A stretch of 64,000 nucleotides of DNA from Muraenolepis orangiensis (GCA_027704905.1 CM051000.1:9529072-9593071), one strand, 5' to 3'; numbered from the stretch's first letter, positions 1 through 11,083 are shown. Made by a program: numbers and translations. The notes: generated by a model from the sequence alone, not told the origin.

Positions 1-330
1 TATCAAATTGTTAGCGCTCCACCTCCCGCACAAGCTCAGGCTCCTTCCCCCCCAGAGAGGTGACATTCCACGTCCCCAAAGCCAGTCTCTGTTGTCCGTC
101 GAGGCCCCCTGCCTTCACTGCCTTCAAAGACCCTAATGGACAAACAATGGGCCCGTCAGCGAGCACCGGGTGGCCGGGTTAGCCACGGAGCCCGGTCGGG
201 CATAGCCCGAAAAAGCAACAGGGCCACTTCTCCTTCCCGCGGACCCACCACCTACGGGAAGAACCGCTGGGGTGATGGCTACACACATGGGTAGACAAAC
301 ATGTGCCAATGTTATTAAGCCGAGTGCCAG
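1..330 (-). mobile_element. 5' end of an RTE/Rex3-like LINE, cut by the window edge
   Basis: Read on the minus strand, bases 130 to 1 give the start of an apurinic-type endonuclease: GTWNVTSL followed by GKEPELVREVER, then a stop. The bases upstream (about 330-130) look like the GC-rich 5' leader of the same fish LINE family, with a GGCCCGTCAGCGAGC-type segment. The same family appears at 48908-50107 and 52574-54126, which supports the assignment. The element runs off the left edge. The extra G in the G-run after VTSL and the in-frame stop mark it as inactive. The clade name is from recall of fish repeats, not a search. Confidence 0.6.
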
Positions 331-1137
331 AGTTTGCTCCCCTTGATTTTTGATTATAGAAAAATTGAATGGGCCACTTTCACTGCTGGCTATTGTGGCC
401 ATAATTATACACTGCGCAAATATATGGCATGACTGATAGAGCGCTCGAAAAGAACGAAGCAAAGAGTTTTAACCACCTGACTAATAGTGAGTCTGTAGCT
501 GATCGCAGATTGTATACCCACAAACATGGCCGACTTCCGGTTCTCTGGTGGTATTTAAATTAGATGTGATGTCACTTGCAAGTCAAGAATAGGCGAGTTG
601 GCCATTGCATTGTAGCAGGCTATAATTGTGTTCCTACAACAAACAAACAGTGCTAGTGCCTGCTGCAGGCCTGCAGTCCTACACAGTGAATGTGAAAAAG
701 CAAAAGGAATGCAAAAATAACCAGCAAAAGAGAAGGGAATATACCGGGACAGATTGGTGAAGGAAGCCAGGGAACAGTATTTGGAGAACGTAAGCCAAAT
801 TAATGGTTTGGACCCCCATGACCCCCCAAACAAAGAGTGAAACAATGGTCCCGACCTGCTGCCTCCTCTAAACATGTTTTATTATATTATTATAGTTATT
901 CCATTCAGGTAGAAGGATTGCACTCAGAAAAACAAGGTGACTTTCTTAAATGTTTTTTTTAAACAAACCAAACAAGGTACACTGACTTTACACAGGTCAC
1001 ATACAGATTAAAAACCAAAGCAGAAATCCTCATAAGCCATGGCATACCATTTGGCCAAATATATGGCTTTGATAAGAACAATGAGCAACAAAGGCCTTTA
1101 GAATATCCTAAAAACATTGATCAGTCTTCATCAGTCT
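331..1137. other. Intergenic sequence, no gene recognised
   Basis: AT-rich sequence with short open frames but no domain, splice-supported exon or clear repeat family that I recognise. The short minus-strand open frames at 133-462 and 555-875 show no protein-like composition. Confidence 0.5.
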
Positions 1138-2000
1138 GGGCGGCAGTATAGCTCAGGAGGCTGGTGCTGACCTTTAGGGCAGTCAATGGAACTGCCCCAG
1201 CCTACCTCCAGGCGTTGGTCAAACCCTACATCCCAGCCAGAGCGCTCCGCTCAACTTCTGCCAGGCGACTTGTTCGACCTTCACTAATGTCAACCAAACA
1301 TCGCTCGTCCAAAACCCAGCTCTTCACGGCTCTGGCTGCACACTGGTGGAATGAACTCCCGTCTCATGTCAGGACGGCAGAGTCCCTCGCCAGCTTCCGC
1401 AAGAGACTCAAGACCCACCTGTTCGGAGTCCACCTGGACTCTCCTTGAACCCTCCTTCTCCTTCGTGAAACCCCTAAACTTGCTTAAGTCCTGACATTAA
1501 TAGCTCTTAGCATGTTGTATATGTTAGCAAGTGTATATCCTTAATGTTGATAACACGCTCTTATCACAGCTACTTAAGCAGGTGACCTGGCAGTACGAAA
1601 TTGTGTTATTCATCTTGTTAAAATGAATACTTGTGAACTACTGTATTTTTATGTTTACGTACCCCAGTGTTATGCTATTGTCTGCTTCAACTAATGTACA
1701 CCTTGTAAGTCGCTTTGGATAAAAGCGTCTGCCAAATGCCCTAAATGTAAATGTAAATGTAAATGAGGCAGAGCGGTCGCCTCACATGCTGGTTCGATCC
1801 CCGCCTCCTCCTTGCAAAAACTGTCGAGGTGTCCTTGAGCAAGACACCCTAACCCTTACTGCTCCTGACGTGCTGAGTGACTCTGCCGTCGGTGGTTGAA
1901 TGTGTGTATGAATGGGTGAATGTGAGGCATGACTTGTAAGTAGCACTTTGAGTGGCTGCACTGGTTAGAAAAGCGCTATATAAATGCAGTCCATTTATCA
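1138..2000 (+). mobile_element. tRNA-derived SINE, split by an L2 LINE
   Basis: The head (1138-1161) has a polymerase III A-box-like TAGCTCAGGAGG, and its continuation AGAGCGGTCGCC is at 1770-1782. The B-box GGTTCGATCC is at 1791-1800. The body contains TGTCCTTGAGCAAGACACC, common in fish tRNA-SINEs, and the 3' end reads AGCGCTATATAAATGCAGT before about 2000. The two halves only make sense as one SINE if 1162-1764 is removed. Confidence 0.8.
1162..1764 (+). mobile_element. 5'-truncated L2-clade LINE inside the SINE
   Basis: The open frame at 1164-1448 encodes the C-terminal tail of a fish LINE ORF2, recognisable by AVNGTAPAYLQALVKPYIP and ASFRKRLKTHLF. The 3' end carries the L2-type tail, TAAGTCGCTTTGGATAAAAG followed by CGTCTGCCAAATG and then repeated TAAATG. 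This is the stem-loop plus short repeat known from UnaL2-like elements. A 5-bp direct repeat GAGGC flanks it (1157-1161 and 1765-1769). Only about 600 bp of the element is present, so it is dead on arrival. Confidence 0.8.
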
Positions 2001-2680
2001 GTCATTTGTTATTAACTCTGAACCAGCCAGGGAATAGCACAAAACGACCTCATGCATTGTGGTGCATCATACTGAGTAGGTTCAGTGTTAATCAGGAATG
2101 ACTCACAGAGAATGTGGTTAGTATGATAGATTCTCAGACCTTCATGATTCTTATAGGATCTCAGTCTGTTCTCTAGTAACTCATCATTATCCTCCATTAG
2201 GAAAGTACTCACTCCATATCTGATTTGTGCTTCACTGTCGAGACATGTAAAAGGTGTGTGTGTGTGTGTGTGTATCCAACCATGTGTGTATGTTTGACTA
2301 TATTGTATGTGAAATACAAATGAATAGTTATTTGCCTCCCATTCAATCCCATTGTTTGCATATAAATGTCTATCAATGTATCATGTATTGTGAGCCTGTC
2401 ATTTTTTGAGTGTTCTTGATTTATCCTCGGCTTGAGTTTTTATCCTCAGTTGTATCAATCACTCATCCCCTTTGTTGCAATGTTCCGAAAGTATTCAGCA
2501 TACATTCAGTGGCTATTGTGGGTCATTAGAAGTCAGGAAGATCTTCATTCATCTTTAGCCAGTTCTTGTCGAGGCCCCTCATGGATCTTTCTCAAGGGAA
2601 ACGGTCATATGTGTTGCTGAGCATTTTACTACAGCTTTACCTGCATGCGCTGCAATTGAAACACACTGCCTTTCAACCAT
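2001..2680. other. Intergenic sequence with a short GT microsatellite
   Basis: No gene is recognised. A (GT)n run of about 20 bases lies at 2253-2273. The rest is AT-rich without recognisable coding potential. Confidence 0.5.
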
Positions 2681-2925
2681 AACACGACTCAAACAAAACT
2701 GCACAGGACAAGAAGGAGAGCCATCCAGACAGTCGTGAGGATGGTGGAAAAGATCATTGAGTGTGCACTTCCATTAATTAAGGAAATCTTTAGGACCAGA
2801 TGTCGGAATAAGGCCATCTACATCACAAAGGACCGCAACCACCCTGGGCACCATCTCTTCTCCCCCCTGCGGTCCGGTCACCGGTATTGCAGCATCCGTA
2901 CAAGAACTATCAGGTTCAAGGACAA
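2681..2925 (+). mobile_element. Rex1/L2-group LINE, C-terminal RT fragment (host of nested insertions)
   Basis: The translation shows the C-terminal ORF2 signature seen in several copies here: EKIIECALPLIKEIFRTRCR followed by NHPGHHLFSPLRSG and then IRTRTIRFKD. It stops abruptly at 2925, where a gypsy gag starts. What looks like its 3' untranslated region resumes at 5558-5588 and again at 6974-7315, so the same LINE appears to have been broken by two LTR elements. Related fragments are at 9400-10175, 56861-58185 and 58186-58905. Confidence 0.6.
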
Positions 2926-4051
2926 ACCATCAAACTTACCCAACTGCAGGCCGAACTGGGATAGGCTTTTCCCTCGGTCCAGTCCCAGATTGCGGCGCTG
3001 GAGAACACGTCGCAGACTACCGTCAGTACGGTCACCAGCCTCACCACCAAAGTGGACGCTATGTCCGGAGCCCTAGCTTCCATCCAGCACTCTCTGGACG
3101 CGTTAGCCACCCGCACCTATCCAGCCCCAGGTTCCCGGTCCGGGAACCACTTCGTCCTACGTCCCAGCTGACCCCGATGTCCCTGCAGGGTCAGTCTTTT
3201 GCGCAGAGCCCAGCTTGGTTAGCCCCAGAGCGTTCGGAGGCGATTTGAACCAGTGCCGTGGGTTCCTAGCTCAGTGCGAGTTACTGTTCACACATCAGCC
3301 ATCCAAGTATTCCTCCGGTGGGGCCAGGATTGCATTCGTGATGTCCCTCCTTGCCGACAGAGCTCTTAGCTGGGCGATAGCCACGGTGAACAGCGACGGG
3401 GGCTATGCCACCGATTATCCCCTGTTGAAGCGAGAGTTTTGCATGGTCTTTGACCATCCATTAGACGGGCTGGATTCTGCAAGCCGGCTGCTAGTTAGCC
3501 ATCAGGGGTCTCGCTCGGTGGCCGATTACACAGTGAAGTTCCGGATCCCAGCCATAGAGAGTGGCTGGGACGATAGAGCTCTTCTCTGTCTCTATTGCAA
3601 GGGTTTGAGCGACGCCGTCAAGGACCTTATCGTTCCAGACAGCCCGGAGACGCTGAAGGATTTAATCACCCTGGCGCTCCGAATGGAGTCACGGCTGCGT
3701 GAACGCCGTTTGGACCAAGCCCAGCGTTCGTTCCTTCGCCCGGGTTCCGGTCGCTTTGCCTCGGAGACCGCCACCCAGTCCGCCGCGGGCTTGACCACGC
3801 CCCCTTTCCAGCACATGCTATCTGCTGCCAGGTCGACGTCCGGGCCCGGAGAGCCCATGGAGATTGGCCGATCCCACCTTTCGTCAGTTCAAAGAGAGTA
3901 CATGTCCCACCAACAGTGCCTCTACTGTCACTCTGAGTCCATTCGTTTTTTTGTTTTGCACGCCCCCACGGCACCTCTAGTGTTGGGTAGACCCTGGCTG
4001 GAGAGGCACGACCCTCACATCTCCTGGGCGTCTGGGCGGGTCTTGGGTTGA
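2926..4051 (+). pseudogene. gypsy gag and protease remnant
   Basis: The coiled N-terminal part (LTQLQAELG, then FPSVQSQIAALENTS) contains stops; the body is open from 3215. The capsid-like region includes DDRALLCLYCKGLSDAVKDL, a typical fish gypsy Gag stretch. The zinc knuckle is cut after CLYCHSE and fuses in frame to the end of a protease-like region (PLVLGRPWLERHDP), so the DTG active site is lost. The open frame is the relic of a deletion, not a functional fusion. Confidence 0.75.
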
Positions 4052-4277
4052 GTACAGCTTGTCACGCTACCTGTCTGCGTTCCACCCTGTCTCCGTCCAG
4101 CGGTTCCAAGCCTGTGTCCTCTCCGCAAAATATCACTGGGGTGCCTCACATGTATCACAACCTCTCTCTGGCGTTTAGTAAGGACAGAGCCCTCTCACTC
4201 CCCCCTCACCGGCCTTATGATTGTCCCATCGACCTCCTTCCTGGGGCCGCCCTACCTAAGAGGCGGCTCTACAGGCG

Positions 4278-5310
4278 ATGCACAACTATATAGCAGAGTC
4301 CCTAGCCTCAGGCCTTATAAAGCCGTTGTCTTTGCCCCTTGCAGCGGGCTTCTTCGTGGCTAAGAAGGACGGTGGCCTGAGGCCCTGTATAGACTATCGG
4401 GCACTGAATGACATCACGGTGAAGAATAAGTACCCCCTGCCTCTTCTAAGTTCCACTTTCGAGCCACTCACGCACGCCCGGGTGTTCACCAAATTGGACC
4501 TTCATAACGCTTACCACTTGGTCAGGATCAGGGAGGGTGACGAGTGGAAGACTGCCTTCAACACCCATCTCGGCCACTTTGAGTACCACGTCATGCCGTT
4601 CGGTCTGTCCAATGCCCCCAGGGTTTTCCAAGGCCTTGTGAATGACGTGCTGAGGGACATGCTAACGTCTTTGTGGTGGTGTACCTGGATGACATCCTGA
4701 TTTTCTCAAGGTCCATGGAGGAACACCACCAGCACGTCTGCCTGGTGCTACAACGGCTGTTGGAGAACCGGCTCTACGTTAAGGCAGAGAAGTGCGTCTT
4801 CCACACCAACTCGGTGACGTATCTCGGCAACGTGGTGGAGGATGGACAGATGCATGCAGACCCCGCCAAGGTCAAGGCGCTGGTAGAATGACCGCGCCCT
4901 ACTGACCGCACGCAGCTCAGGCACTTCCTGGGTTTTGCAGGCTTTGTGTGCCGGTTTATCAAGGGGTTCAGCCAGGTGGCTGCCCCCCTCAATGCCCTCA
5001 CCTCCCCCTCTCGGCCGTTCGTGTGGACTCCTGAGGTAGAGTCGGCCTTCCACCGACTCAAGAGCTTGTTCACCACAGCCCCGGTTCTCGTCCACCCCGA
5101 CCCGGCGAGGCAGTACATCATCGAGATAGATGCGTCAGACACAGGCGTCGGAGCCGTCCTCTCTCAGCGGTCGGAGGAGGATCACAGGGTCCACCCGTGT
5201 GCCTATTTCTCTCGGCGTTTAGAACCCGCTGAGATGAACTACGACGTGGGCAACAAGGAACTGTTGGTGGTTCACGCCGCCCTGGAGGAGTGGAGGAGTC
5301 CTAACCTTCC
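4278..5310 (+). pseudogene. gypsy pol: reverse transcriptase and RNase H start
   Basis: RT motifs are clear: FFVAKKDGGLRPCIDYRALN, then KLDLHNAYH and MPFGLSNAP. The catalytic YLDD lies in another frame from 4673, which implies a frameshift near 4670-4690. A stop at 4889-4891 separates the thumb from the connection region. RNase H begins with IEIDASDTGVGAVLSQ and continues to NKELLVVHAALEEW. The frame then runs into a poly-C stretch near 5310, with the rest of RNase H and all of integrase missing. Confidence 0.8.
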
Positions 5311-5557
5311 CCCCCCCCCCCCCCCCTCCAAGGACCCTCTCCGCATTCCACTCTCTGGACCATCTCCCCGCGTCGACCAAACCATGTAACCTATCCTATA
5401 CTACCCTGTTGTTTTTTGAGTTTGTGTACATTTTTCAGTAGAGACATTTTCCGTTGTTTTGAGTGTCCTGTCTCTTCTTCTGGGTTCTCTGGCACATTTG
5501 GCAAGCCGGTCTCGCTTAACAGACAGTGCGCTTTCTCGTGCTGCCACGATCATAACA

Positions 5558-5588
5558 TTGTCACATATTACAGTTACTAATTTCAGTT
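5558..5588 (+). mobile_element. Small piece of LINE 3' UTR between two LTR elements
   Basis: This stretch (TTGTCACATATTACAGTTAC and on) resembles the LINE 3' untranslated sequence near 58595-58625. It is joined to 6974 once the LTR element at 5594-6968 is taken out. The match is short, so confidence is low. Confidence 0.4.
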
Positions 5589-5593
5589 ACTTC

Positions 5594-6968
5594 TGTCACG
5601 AGCGGGATTGTTAGGTGGGACCCAGAACGCAGACCAAGACAGTGGAGCTATAACATAAAGCTTTATCTCAAGCACAACACAACTCAAATACAACACAAGA
5701 GAGTGATCAGGGACAGTCCAGGGGTCTGGGTACCGGGAGGTCGATCCGCGGAGTACCGGCAGGTAGTAGACCGGCGAGTCTGGGTACCGGGAGGTTGGAG
5801 TAGCGACAGGTACCAGACAGGCGGAAGATCAGGGACAAGCGAGAAGTCTAGATACCGGGAGGTCGGAATAGCGACAGATACCAGACAGGTAATTATAATT
5901 ACCGGGGAGCTCGTATAGACCGGCGTAATGCGAGACAGGCGTGTGACGCGGGATAGGTAAAGGATCTGGATCTCCGGGACATCAGCGTGGCGATTCCGTC
6001 CAGAATGTACGACGTAACATGAACAAAGTATGACGTACGACCTAACCCTGGGGTAACGGGAAGCCAGGGTATATATACCCCAGGTGAGGTGATTAACAAT
6101 TAGACGCGGCAATAGCTGACAGGTGTGTGTGTGCCGCCAGCGCACGTGGCTTGGCCACGCCCCCCTGCCAACCACCGTAACCGTGACAGTACCCCCCCCT
6201 CAACGGGCGCCTCCTGGCGCCCAACCCGGCTTAAAGGGGTGTTCCCGGTGGCAGTCAAGGGAAAGGAACGGGTCCAGACTGTAACGGCACGGGACCCAAC
6301 CCCGTTCCTCTGGGCCGTATGCCTCCCAGTTGATGATCCGGGGGGTGGAGGAGATTCGGTGGGCGGGCGGGACCCGGGAAGAGAGCCACCCCTTCTGCCC
6401 AGGTCGGTAGGAGTCTTCTCTGGAGTCGGCGGACGGGAGCCACATGACGTCGGTAGCGTCGGCAGACGGGGGAAGCGTGACGTCATCTGGCGGGTATGGC
6501 GCGACGTCGGTAGCGTCGGCAGACGGGGGAAGTGTGACGTCATCAGGCGGGAACGGAGCGAAGTCGTCAGGGGGGTGCGGAGCGACGTCGTCAGGCGGGT
6601 GCGGAGCGACGTCGGCAGCGTCGGCAGACGGGGGAAGCGTGACGTCATCAGGCGGGGGAGGAGTGGTGCTGTCAGACTGGAGAATAACGACGTCGTCAGC
6701 GTCGGTGGACGGGAGCAGCGCGACGTCTTCAGGCGGGTAAGGACCTTGATCTCCGGGACATCAGCGTGGCGATTCCGTCCAGAATGTACGACGTAACATG
6801 AACAAAGTATGACGTACGACCTAACCCCGGGGTAACGGGAAGCCAGGGTCTATATACCCCAGGTGAGGTGATTAACAATTAGACGCGGCAATAGCTGACA
6901 GGTGTGTGTGTGCGCCACTAGCGCACGTGGCTTGGCCACGCCCCCTGCCAACCACCGCAACCATGACA
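5594..6968 (-). mobile_element. Internally deleted LTR retrotransposon, minus strand
   Basis: An LTR next to a polypurine tract (minus strand TTGAGGGGGGGTAC, 6189-6202) occupies about 5594-6188. A second, partial LTR is at about 6741-6968; both contain the TATA-like TATATACCC and the run GTACGACCTAACCC. The internal part (6203-6740) is only the repeat-rich 3' accessory region. A 5-bp near-duplication (ACTTC 5589-5593, ACTAC 6969-6973) flanks it, as expected for gypsy-type integration. The same LTR family is at 33944-37030. The left LTR contains about three diverged copies of the 60-70-bp unit that forms the minisatellite at 36396-36840. Confidence 0.75.
6440..6740 (-). repeat. Tandem repeats in the LTR element's accessory region
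   Basis: GC-rich repeats containing GTCGGCAGACGGGGGAAGCG and GTGACGTCATC recur at variable spacing of roughly 60-80 bp. In the minus-strand frame these encode the Asp-Val-Thr / Pro-Ser-Ala-Asp style repeats seen intact on the plus strand at 34530-34900. Confidence 0.7.
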
Positions 6969-6973
6969 ACTAC

Positions 6974-7315
6974 ACCGTTTTGCACTGTACTGCACTGTAA
7001 TTATGATGCTGCTGCACTACTGGCACTTTAAAATGCTTTAAAGTTAAATTGTGCTTTGCACAATTCACCATATGTATACAATCCATCAGGCACTTTATTG
7101 TTATTTTTATATATTGTGTACAACTGTACAGTATTGTTATAGTATAGTGTTGTATATTATAAAGTATAGTACATAGTGTAGTATATATTGTTGTTTATAG
7201 TTTATAGTATTGCATATCAAAGGTAGTGATATATAGTGTTGTTTACAGTATAGTATTGTTTAGAATCGTACTTGTTGCAAATGGCAATTAAAAACATCTT
7301 GATTCTTGAAATATA
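6974..7315 (+). mobile_element. LINE 3' UTR and tail
   Basis: GCACTGTACTGCACTGTAAT, ATGATGCTGCTGCACTACTG and GCACTTTAAAATGCTTT match the 3' UTRs at 9900-9970 and 58660-58740. The copy ends with ACATCTTGATTCTTGAAAT near 7312, the tail type of this LINE group. It probably belongs to the LINE body at 2681-2925. Confidence 0.6.
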
Positions 7316-7446
7316 TAATTCATCCTATTAATGAATTCTGGCTATGGCAGGTACCTGGCTGGCTAATTACTGAAGAGAGAAACAGAATGTGAACTCCGGA
7401 GATCAGATAGATGTCTAAAGCTCAAAGCCCATGGATGCATGGACAT

Positions 7447-7600
7447 GGTGGCAGGATAGCTCAGTCTGTTAGGACTTGGCTTGGGAACTGGAAGGTCACA
7501 GGTTCAAGTGCCCAAAACACCTGGGCACTGCCGAGGTGCCCTTGAGCAAGGCACCAGACACAAATCCAGCTATCCCCACCACTCCCAATGTTGATTCAAC
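7447..7600 (+). mobile_element. tRNA-derived SINE, 3'-truncated
   Basis: A-box-like GATAGCTCAGTCTGTTAGG and B-box-like GGTTCAAGTGCC are followed by GGGCACTGCCGAGGTGCCC and TTGAGCAAGGCACC. This is the same SINE type as 59571-59770. The tail is missing after about 7600. Confidence 0.75.
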
Positions 7601-8051
7601 AAATGCACATCTAGAATGTGCATTTGTTCTTATGTGTACTGAACAACTGAACCTAAACCAACACCACAGTAATTACTGTAGGCAAGGCCGTAACCATGGA
7701 GTCAACATTGGGGGGGGACCAAAAATTAACTGCCATTCTAAAGAAAAATATATAAAAATTCATGGGACAACACATGGGAAACTTTGAAAAATGTTACCAT
7801 AATGTCTAATTGTGCAATGTATTACATCGCTCTATTTTATTTTGTTTAGCTTTTCTTGTTTCATTGTATGCTATGGCAGAGATTAGGGATGAATAAAGTA
7901 CAACTATAACCATAATCATATTAAAGCATTTCAATCCATAGAAATGTCTGTGCCACGCAATTTCAGTAGAAACAGGAACACTTTATTGCCCTTTTGATTT
8001 ACGGTCACGACTCGCACTAGCTGCTTGCCGCTCAATCAAAATCAAAAGACC
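7601..8051. other. Intergenic sequence, no gene recognised
   Basis: AT-rich sequence with a G-run near 7710. No domain or exon recognised. Confidence 0.4.
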
Positions 8052-8671
8052 TGTTACGCCACAACGAGACCGAAGAGCCCAATGTGCCAAAGAACCCAGA
8101 AGTAGAGAGACACGGACACTCAAAACAACGGAAAAAATGTCTTTATTGTGGCCAGCTGGGACGTAGGACGAACTGGTTCCTGGACCGGAACCTGGGGCTG
8201 GATAGGTGCTGACGGCTAACGCGTCCAGAGATCGCTGGATGGATGCTAGGGCTCCGGACATAGCATCCACCTTGGCGGTGAGACTGGTGACCGTACTGAC
8301 GGTAGTCTGCGACGTGTTCTCCAGCACCGCAATCTGGGACTGGACCGAGGGAAAAGCCTTTCCCAGTTCGGCCTGCAGTTGGGTAAGCTCGATGGCTTGT
8401 TCCGTTACAATCTTGCGTAACTCGGACGGTGTCCCGTGCCCCGCTTCTGGGTTCCCGGCTTGGCTCATTTTAGGCTTGGTTATCCTATTACGCCACAACG
8501 AGACCGAAGAGCCAAATGTGCCAAAGAACGCAGAAGTAGAGAGACACGGACACTCAAAACAACGGAAAAAATGTCTTTACTGTAAATATCTCCAACATCA
8601 AAAACATAAACTAGGCAGGGTCGGTCTGGATACTTGGCGAGGTAGGAGCTGGAACATGCAGTCTCTCGTGA
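8052..8671 (-). mobile_element. Deleted gypsy element: LTR, gag N-terminus, LTR fragment
   Basis: Two direct repeats of about 97 bp (8054-8150 and 8488-8584), both beginning TTACGCCACAACGAGACCGA, flank a minus-strand frame. That frame encodes a Gag N-terminus starting MSQAGNPEAGHGTPSELRK. It is the intact counterpart of the broken gag start at 2926-3190. The repeats are LTR parts; the longer LTR is on the high-coordinate side, as expected for a minus-strand element. Everything between gag and the 3' LTR is deleted. Confidence 0.75.
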
Positions 8672-8889
8672 CAGTGGTTCTCAATAACCAAGCGCCCGAC
8701 GTCGGTCCTCGGCAGCCTAAAGAAGTGTAGATCCCAGGTGTTAATTAGTCTCAGTAGGCCTGATTATGATGGGCAGCACCTGGGATCGATTAGAGCGTGG
8801 GGGAGGCACAACAAGACCCCCCACTTCCTCCCAGACACCCGCCCAAAAAGCCCAACCCTCAAGCAAGGACCCAAAAGCCTTTTTGCACT

Positions 8890-9080
8890 TATCGTTGGCA
8901 CTGATAAAAGGCATATTCCTTCAAGGTCCAGTCTGTCCAGTTTCTTCTGGTGCACATGACATATGTCCACATTTTTCAGCCTTGTTTGACTCATCGATGA
9001 TCTAAGCCATTTCTTAAGCCTCCTCAGGGCACTAAAACTCCTCTTAGCCTCTGCAGAAGAGGCAGGGACAACCAACAGAA
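8890..9080 (-). pseudogene. hAT transposase C-terminal (dimerisation) remnant
   Basis: The minus-strand frame begins VVPASSAEAKRSFSALRRLK, followed by WLRSSMSQTRL and a histidine/aspartate-containing helix. The order PASSAE-RSFSALRRLK-WLRSxMxQxRL is the hallmark of the hAT dimerisation domain shared with ZMYM-type proteins. Nothing upstream of this domain is present, so only the last 50 or so residues survive. Confidence 0.65.
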
Positions 9081-9093
9081 GCCTTACTAAAGC

Positions 9094-9400
9094 TCAAGTC
9101 AAGTCAAGTCAAGTTTATTGTCACTTCACAGTTTACACTGTATAAAGTATAAAGCAGTGATGTGAAAATCTTATGTGCAATACCCGACGACAGACAGCAG
9201 TTATAAAATAAGATAAAAAATTGATAAAAATAGAATAAAAATAGAATAAAGTAAAAAAATTCAAATAAAAAATAAAAATGCAATTTATAAAATGCAAAAT
9301 ATCGGCACAGAAAAGAGCAATATGTATATATAAATCAATGTAATAAAATATACATTGTTATATGCTAATATACATTGTTATATGCTAGCTTCCACCTGAC
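9094..9400 (-). mobile_element. LINE 3' tail with AAGTC repeats
   Basis: TCAAGTCAAGTCAAGTCAAG followed by TTTATTGTCACTTCACAG is a common fish LINE 3' end read in reverse, with a (TGACT)n tail. The following 250 bp is AT-rich, with ATAAAAATAGAATAAA repeats and a duplicated ATACATTGTTATATGCTA. Confidence 0.45.
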
Positions 9401-10175
9401 TGAAGAGTGAAAACGTCTTTCAAGCTCACGGGAAAGTGGACCCGCAACACGGAGGTCATGCTGAAGAAGGCACACCAGCGCCTTTATGCTCTGCGGTGCC
9501 TCAGAAAAAGTGGAATAAGTCAGAGGTGGCTAGTGAACTTTTACCGTGGCACCGTAGAGACTGTCCTGACGAGGGGCGTCAGTGTGTGGTACGGCAACAC
9601 CCCTGCACAGGACAAGAAAGCTATCCAGAGGATTGTGAGGACGGCAGAGAAGATCATCGGGTGTGCATTGAGGAGATCTGTAGGACCAGATGTCGGAAGA
9701 AGGCCATATTCATCATGGACTGCAACCACCCTGGGCACCATCTCTTTTTCCCCCTACCGTCTGGGTACTACCAGGTTTAAGGATAGTTTTTATCCACAGG
9801 CAGTGTGCCTACTGAACTGCTAGGAGTGCTGCCACTTTCACTTCCATAACATTTCATTAACATTACACTTACATACTTTGCTGGACTTTCTGGATTCATC
9901 ACAGTTACTGCACTGTACTGCACTATATTCATGATGCTGCTGCACTACTAGCACTTTAAATGCTTTTGAAGGATTTTTGTAAATAAAAAACATGTACATA
10001 TAAGTTAAGTCTCTTTGCTGCTATTTTTTTGTTTATTTTATTGTATATTTTATTTTTATTGGTATAGTTTTTTGAGATTTATACTGCGGGAGGGAATGGG
10101 GAGTAGTAAGCATTCCTATGTACTTGTTACAAATGGCCAATACAAATCTTGTATCTTGTATCCTTTACTTTGCTT
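9400..10175 (+). mobile_element. Rex1/L2-group LINE, C-terminal RT end and 3' UTR
   Basis: The frame at 9407-9823 encodes NTEVMLKKAHQRLYALRCLR, VNFYRGTVETVLTRGVSVWY, a variant of the FRTRCR block in another frame (about 9680-9700), and finally TTRFKDSFYPQAVCLLN. The 3' UTR runs through ATGATGCTGCTGCACTACTA to CTGCGGGAGGGAATGGGGAG. It ends in a TCTTGTATCTTGTATC tail near 10170. It is 5'-truncated with at least one frameshift. Confidence 0.75.
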
Positions 10176-11083
10176 GTGTCACTGCCCCTCACAATGGCAA
10201 TGATTGTTTTCAGGCATGGACATTCAGTAACTCAGTTCTTATTCTTCTTAATCTATAAATAAATAAGTGATGGGCTTATTGAGACCATGATTGAAGCTTT
10301 AATAATCTCATTAAACAGTTTTCAACACTTTATTTTTCTAGACCGGATGCAGACATTTTACATTGTTTTAACATGCACTTGCATGCTGTCTTGTATGTGT
10401 ATGTCGGTCTCACATGTCTTAATGCACTTATTATACCAAGCCCCTGTGAACCAAGCTCCTAATGGAAAGACACCTTTTTTTTTATTTGGATTGAATTTAA
10501 AACATCAATAGTTTGTCAATGTCTTGGTCTATGCTCATTGCATTGTCCTTGGACCCAGCTCGATCCAAGCCTGGAATTGCATTATTGTTGGCTGTGCTGC
10601 ATGAGGACGCACCAGCCAGAGAAGGGAGTCATGGGGAGAATGGCTTACCTGCTGAATGTGACATAAGGGAAAAAATGCTGACATAAGTGAGCAGGTGCAA
10701 CCTGACCATCACAAGAGACTACAGTACCAAAAAACATATTTTTACTATAAGGAATGAAAAGAACAAACATCATTTGTTCTGGTTAAATAATGGTTGAATA
10801 AACAAAAATATGCTATTCTACATCTAACCATTCTGTTTTACTATGTTTAGAACTCTACATCTAGAAACGTTAAACAGAGCAGGTTAAACTATGACATCGA
10901 AACTTAAGAATGACAAAGACCTGAAACCAGGAACCAGTAACCTGAACACAGAAACCAGAAACCAAACATTAAACACAGTTAATCCAGAGAGTGAGTGGCC
11001 CGCCTTGCTGTTATTGTTCCCAAACAGAAAAACCTGTTTTCAACTATTAAGGTGGAAGGTACCAGACTTTAGGGGACTAAAAA
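10176..11083. other. Upstream region of the ZP gene, no gene recognised
   Basis: AT-rich sequence without recognised repeats or exons. It is the 5' flank of the ZP gene at 11187 and may contain regulatory sequence; only the proximal 100 bp shows conservation with the paralogous copies. Confidence 0.4.

Larger units (their letters stand above)
2926..5557 (+). mobile_element. Degenerate Ty3/gypsy retrotransposon (gag, partial pol, 3' LTR)
   Basis: Order: gag N-terminus (2926-3190, broken by stops), gag body (3215-3950), a short protease remnant (about 3960-4050), reverse transcriptase (4278-4890), RNase H start (4946-5310), a C-run, and part of a 3' LTR ending near 5557. No 5' LTR and no integrase are seen. 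The LTR segment matches, in reverse complement, the direct repeats at 8052-8150 and 8488-8584, so the minus-strand fragment there is the same family. Confidence 0.85.

Noticed and set aside
1138..1800. Possible tRNA genes from A/B-box matches (also 7447 and 59571)
   Set aside because: No cloverleaf or full 70-90-nt gene; the boxes belong to SINE heads followed by SINE bodies.
6440..6740. Clusters of TGACGTCA (cAMP-response-element-like) palindromes here and at 34555-34880
   Set aside because: They recur because the coding repeat contains Asp-Val-Thr (GAC GTC AC). Spacing follows the coding repeat, so a regulatory role is not supported.
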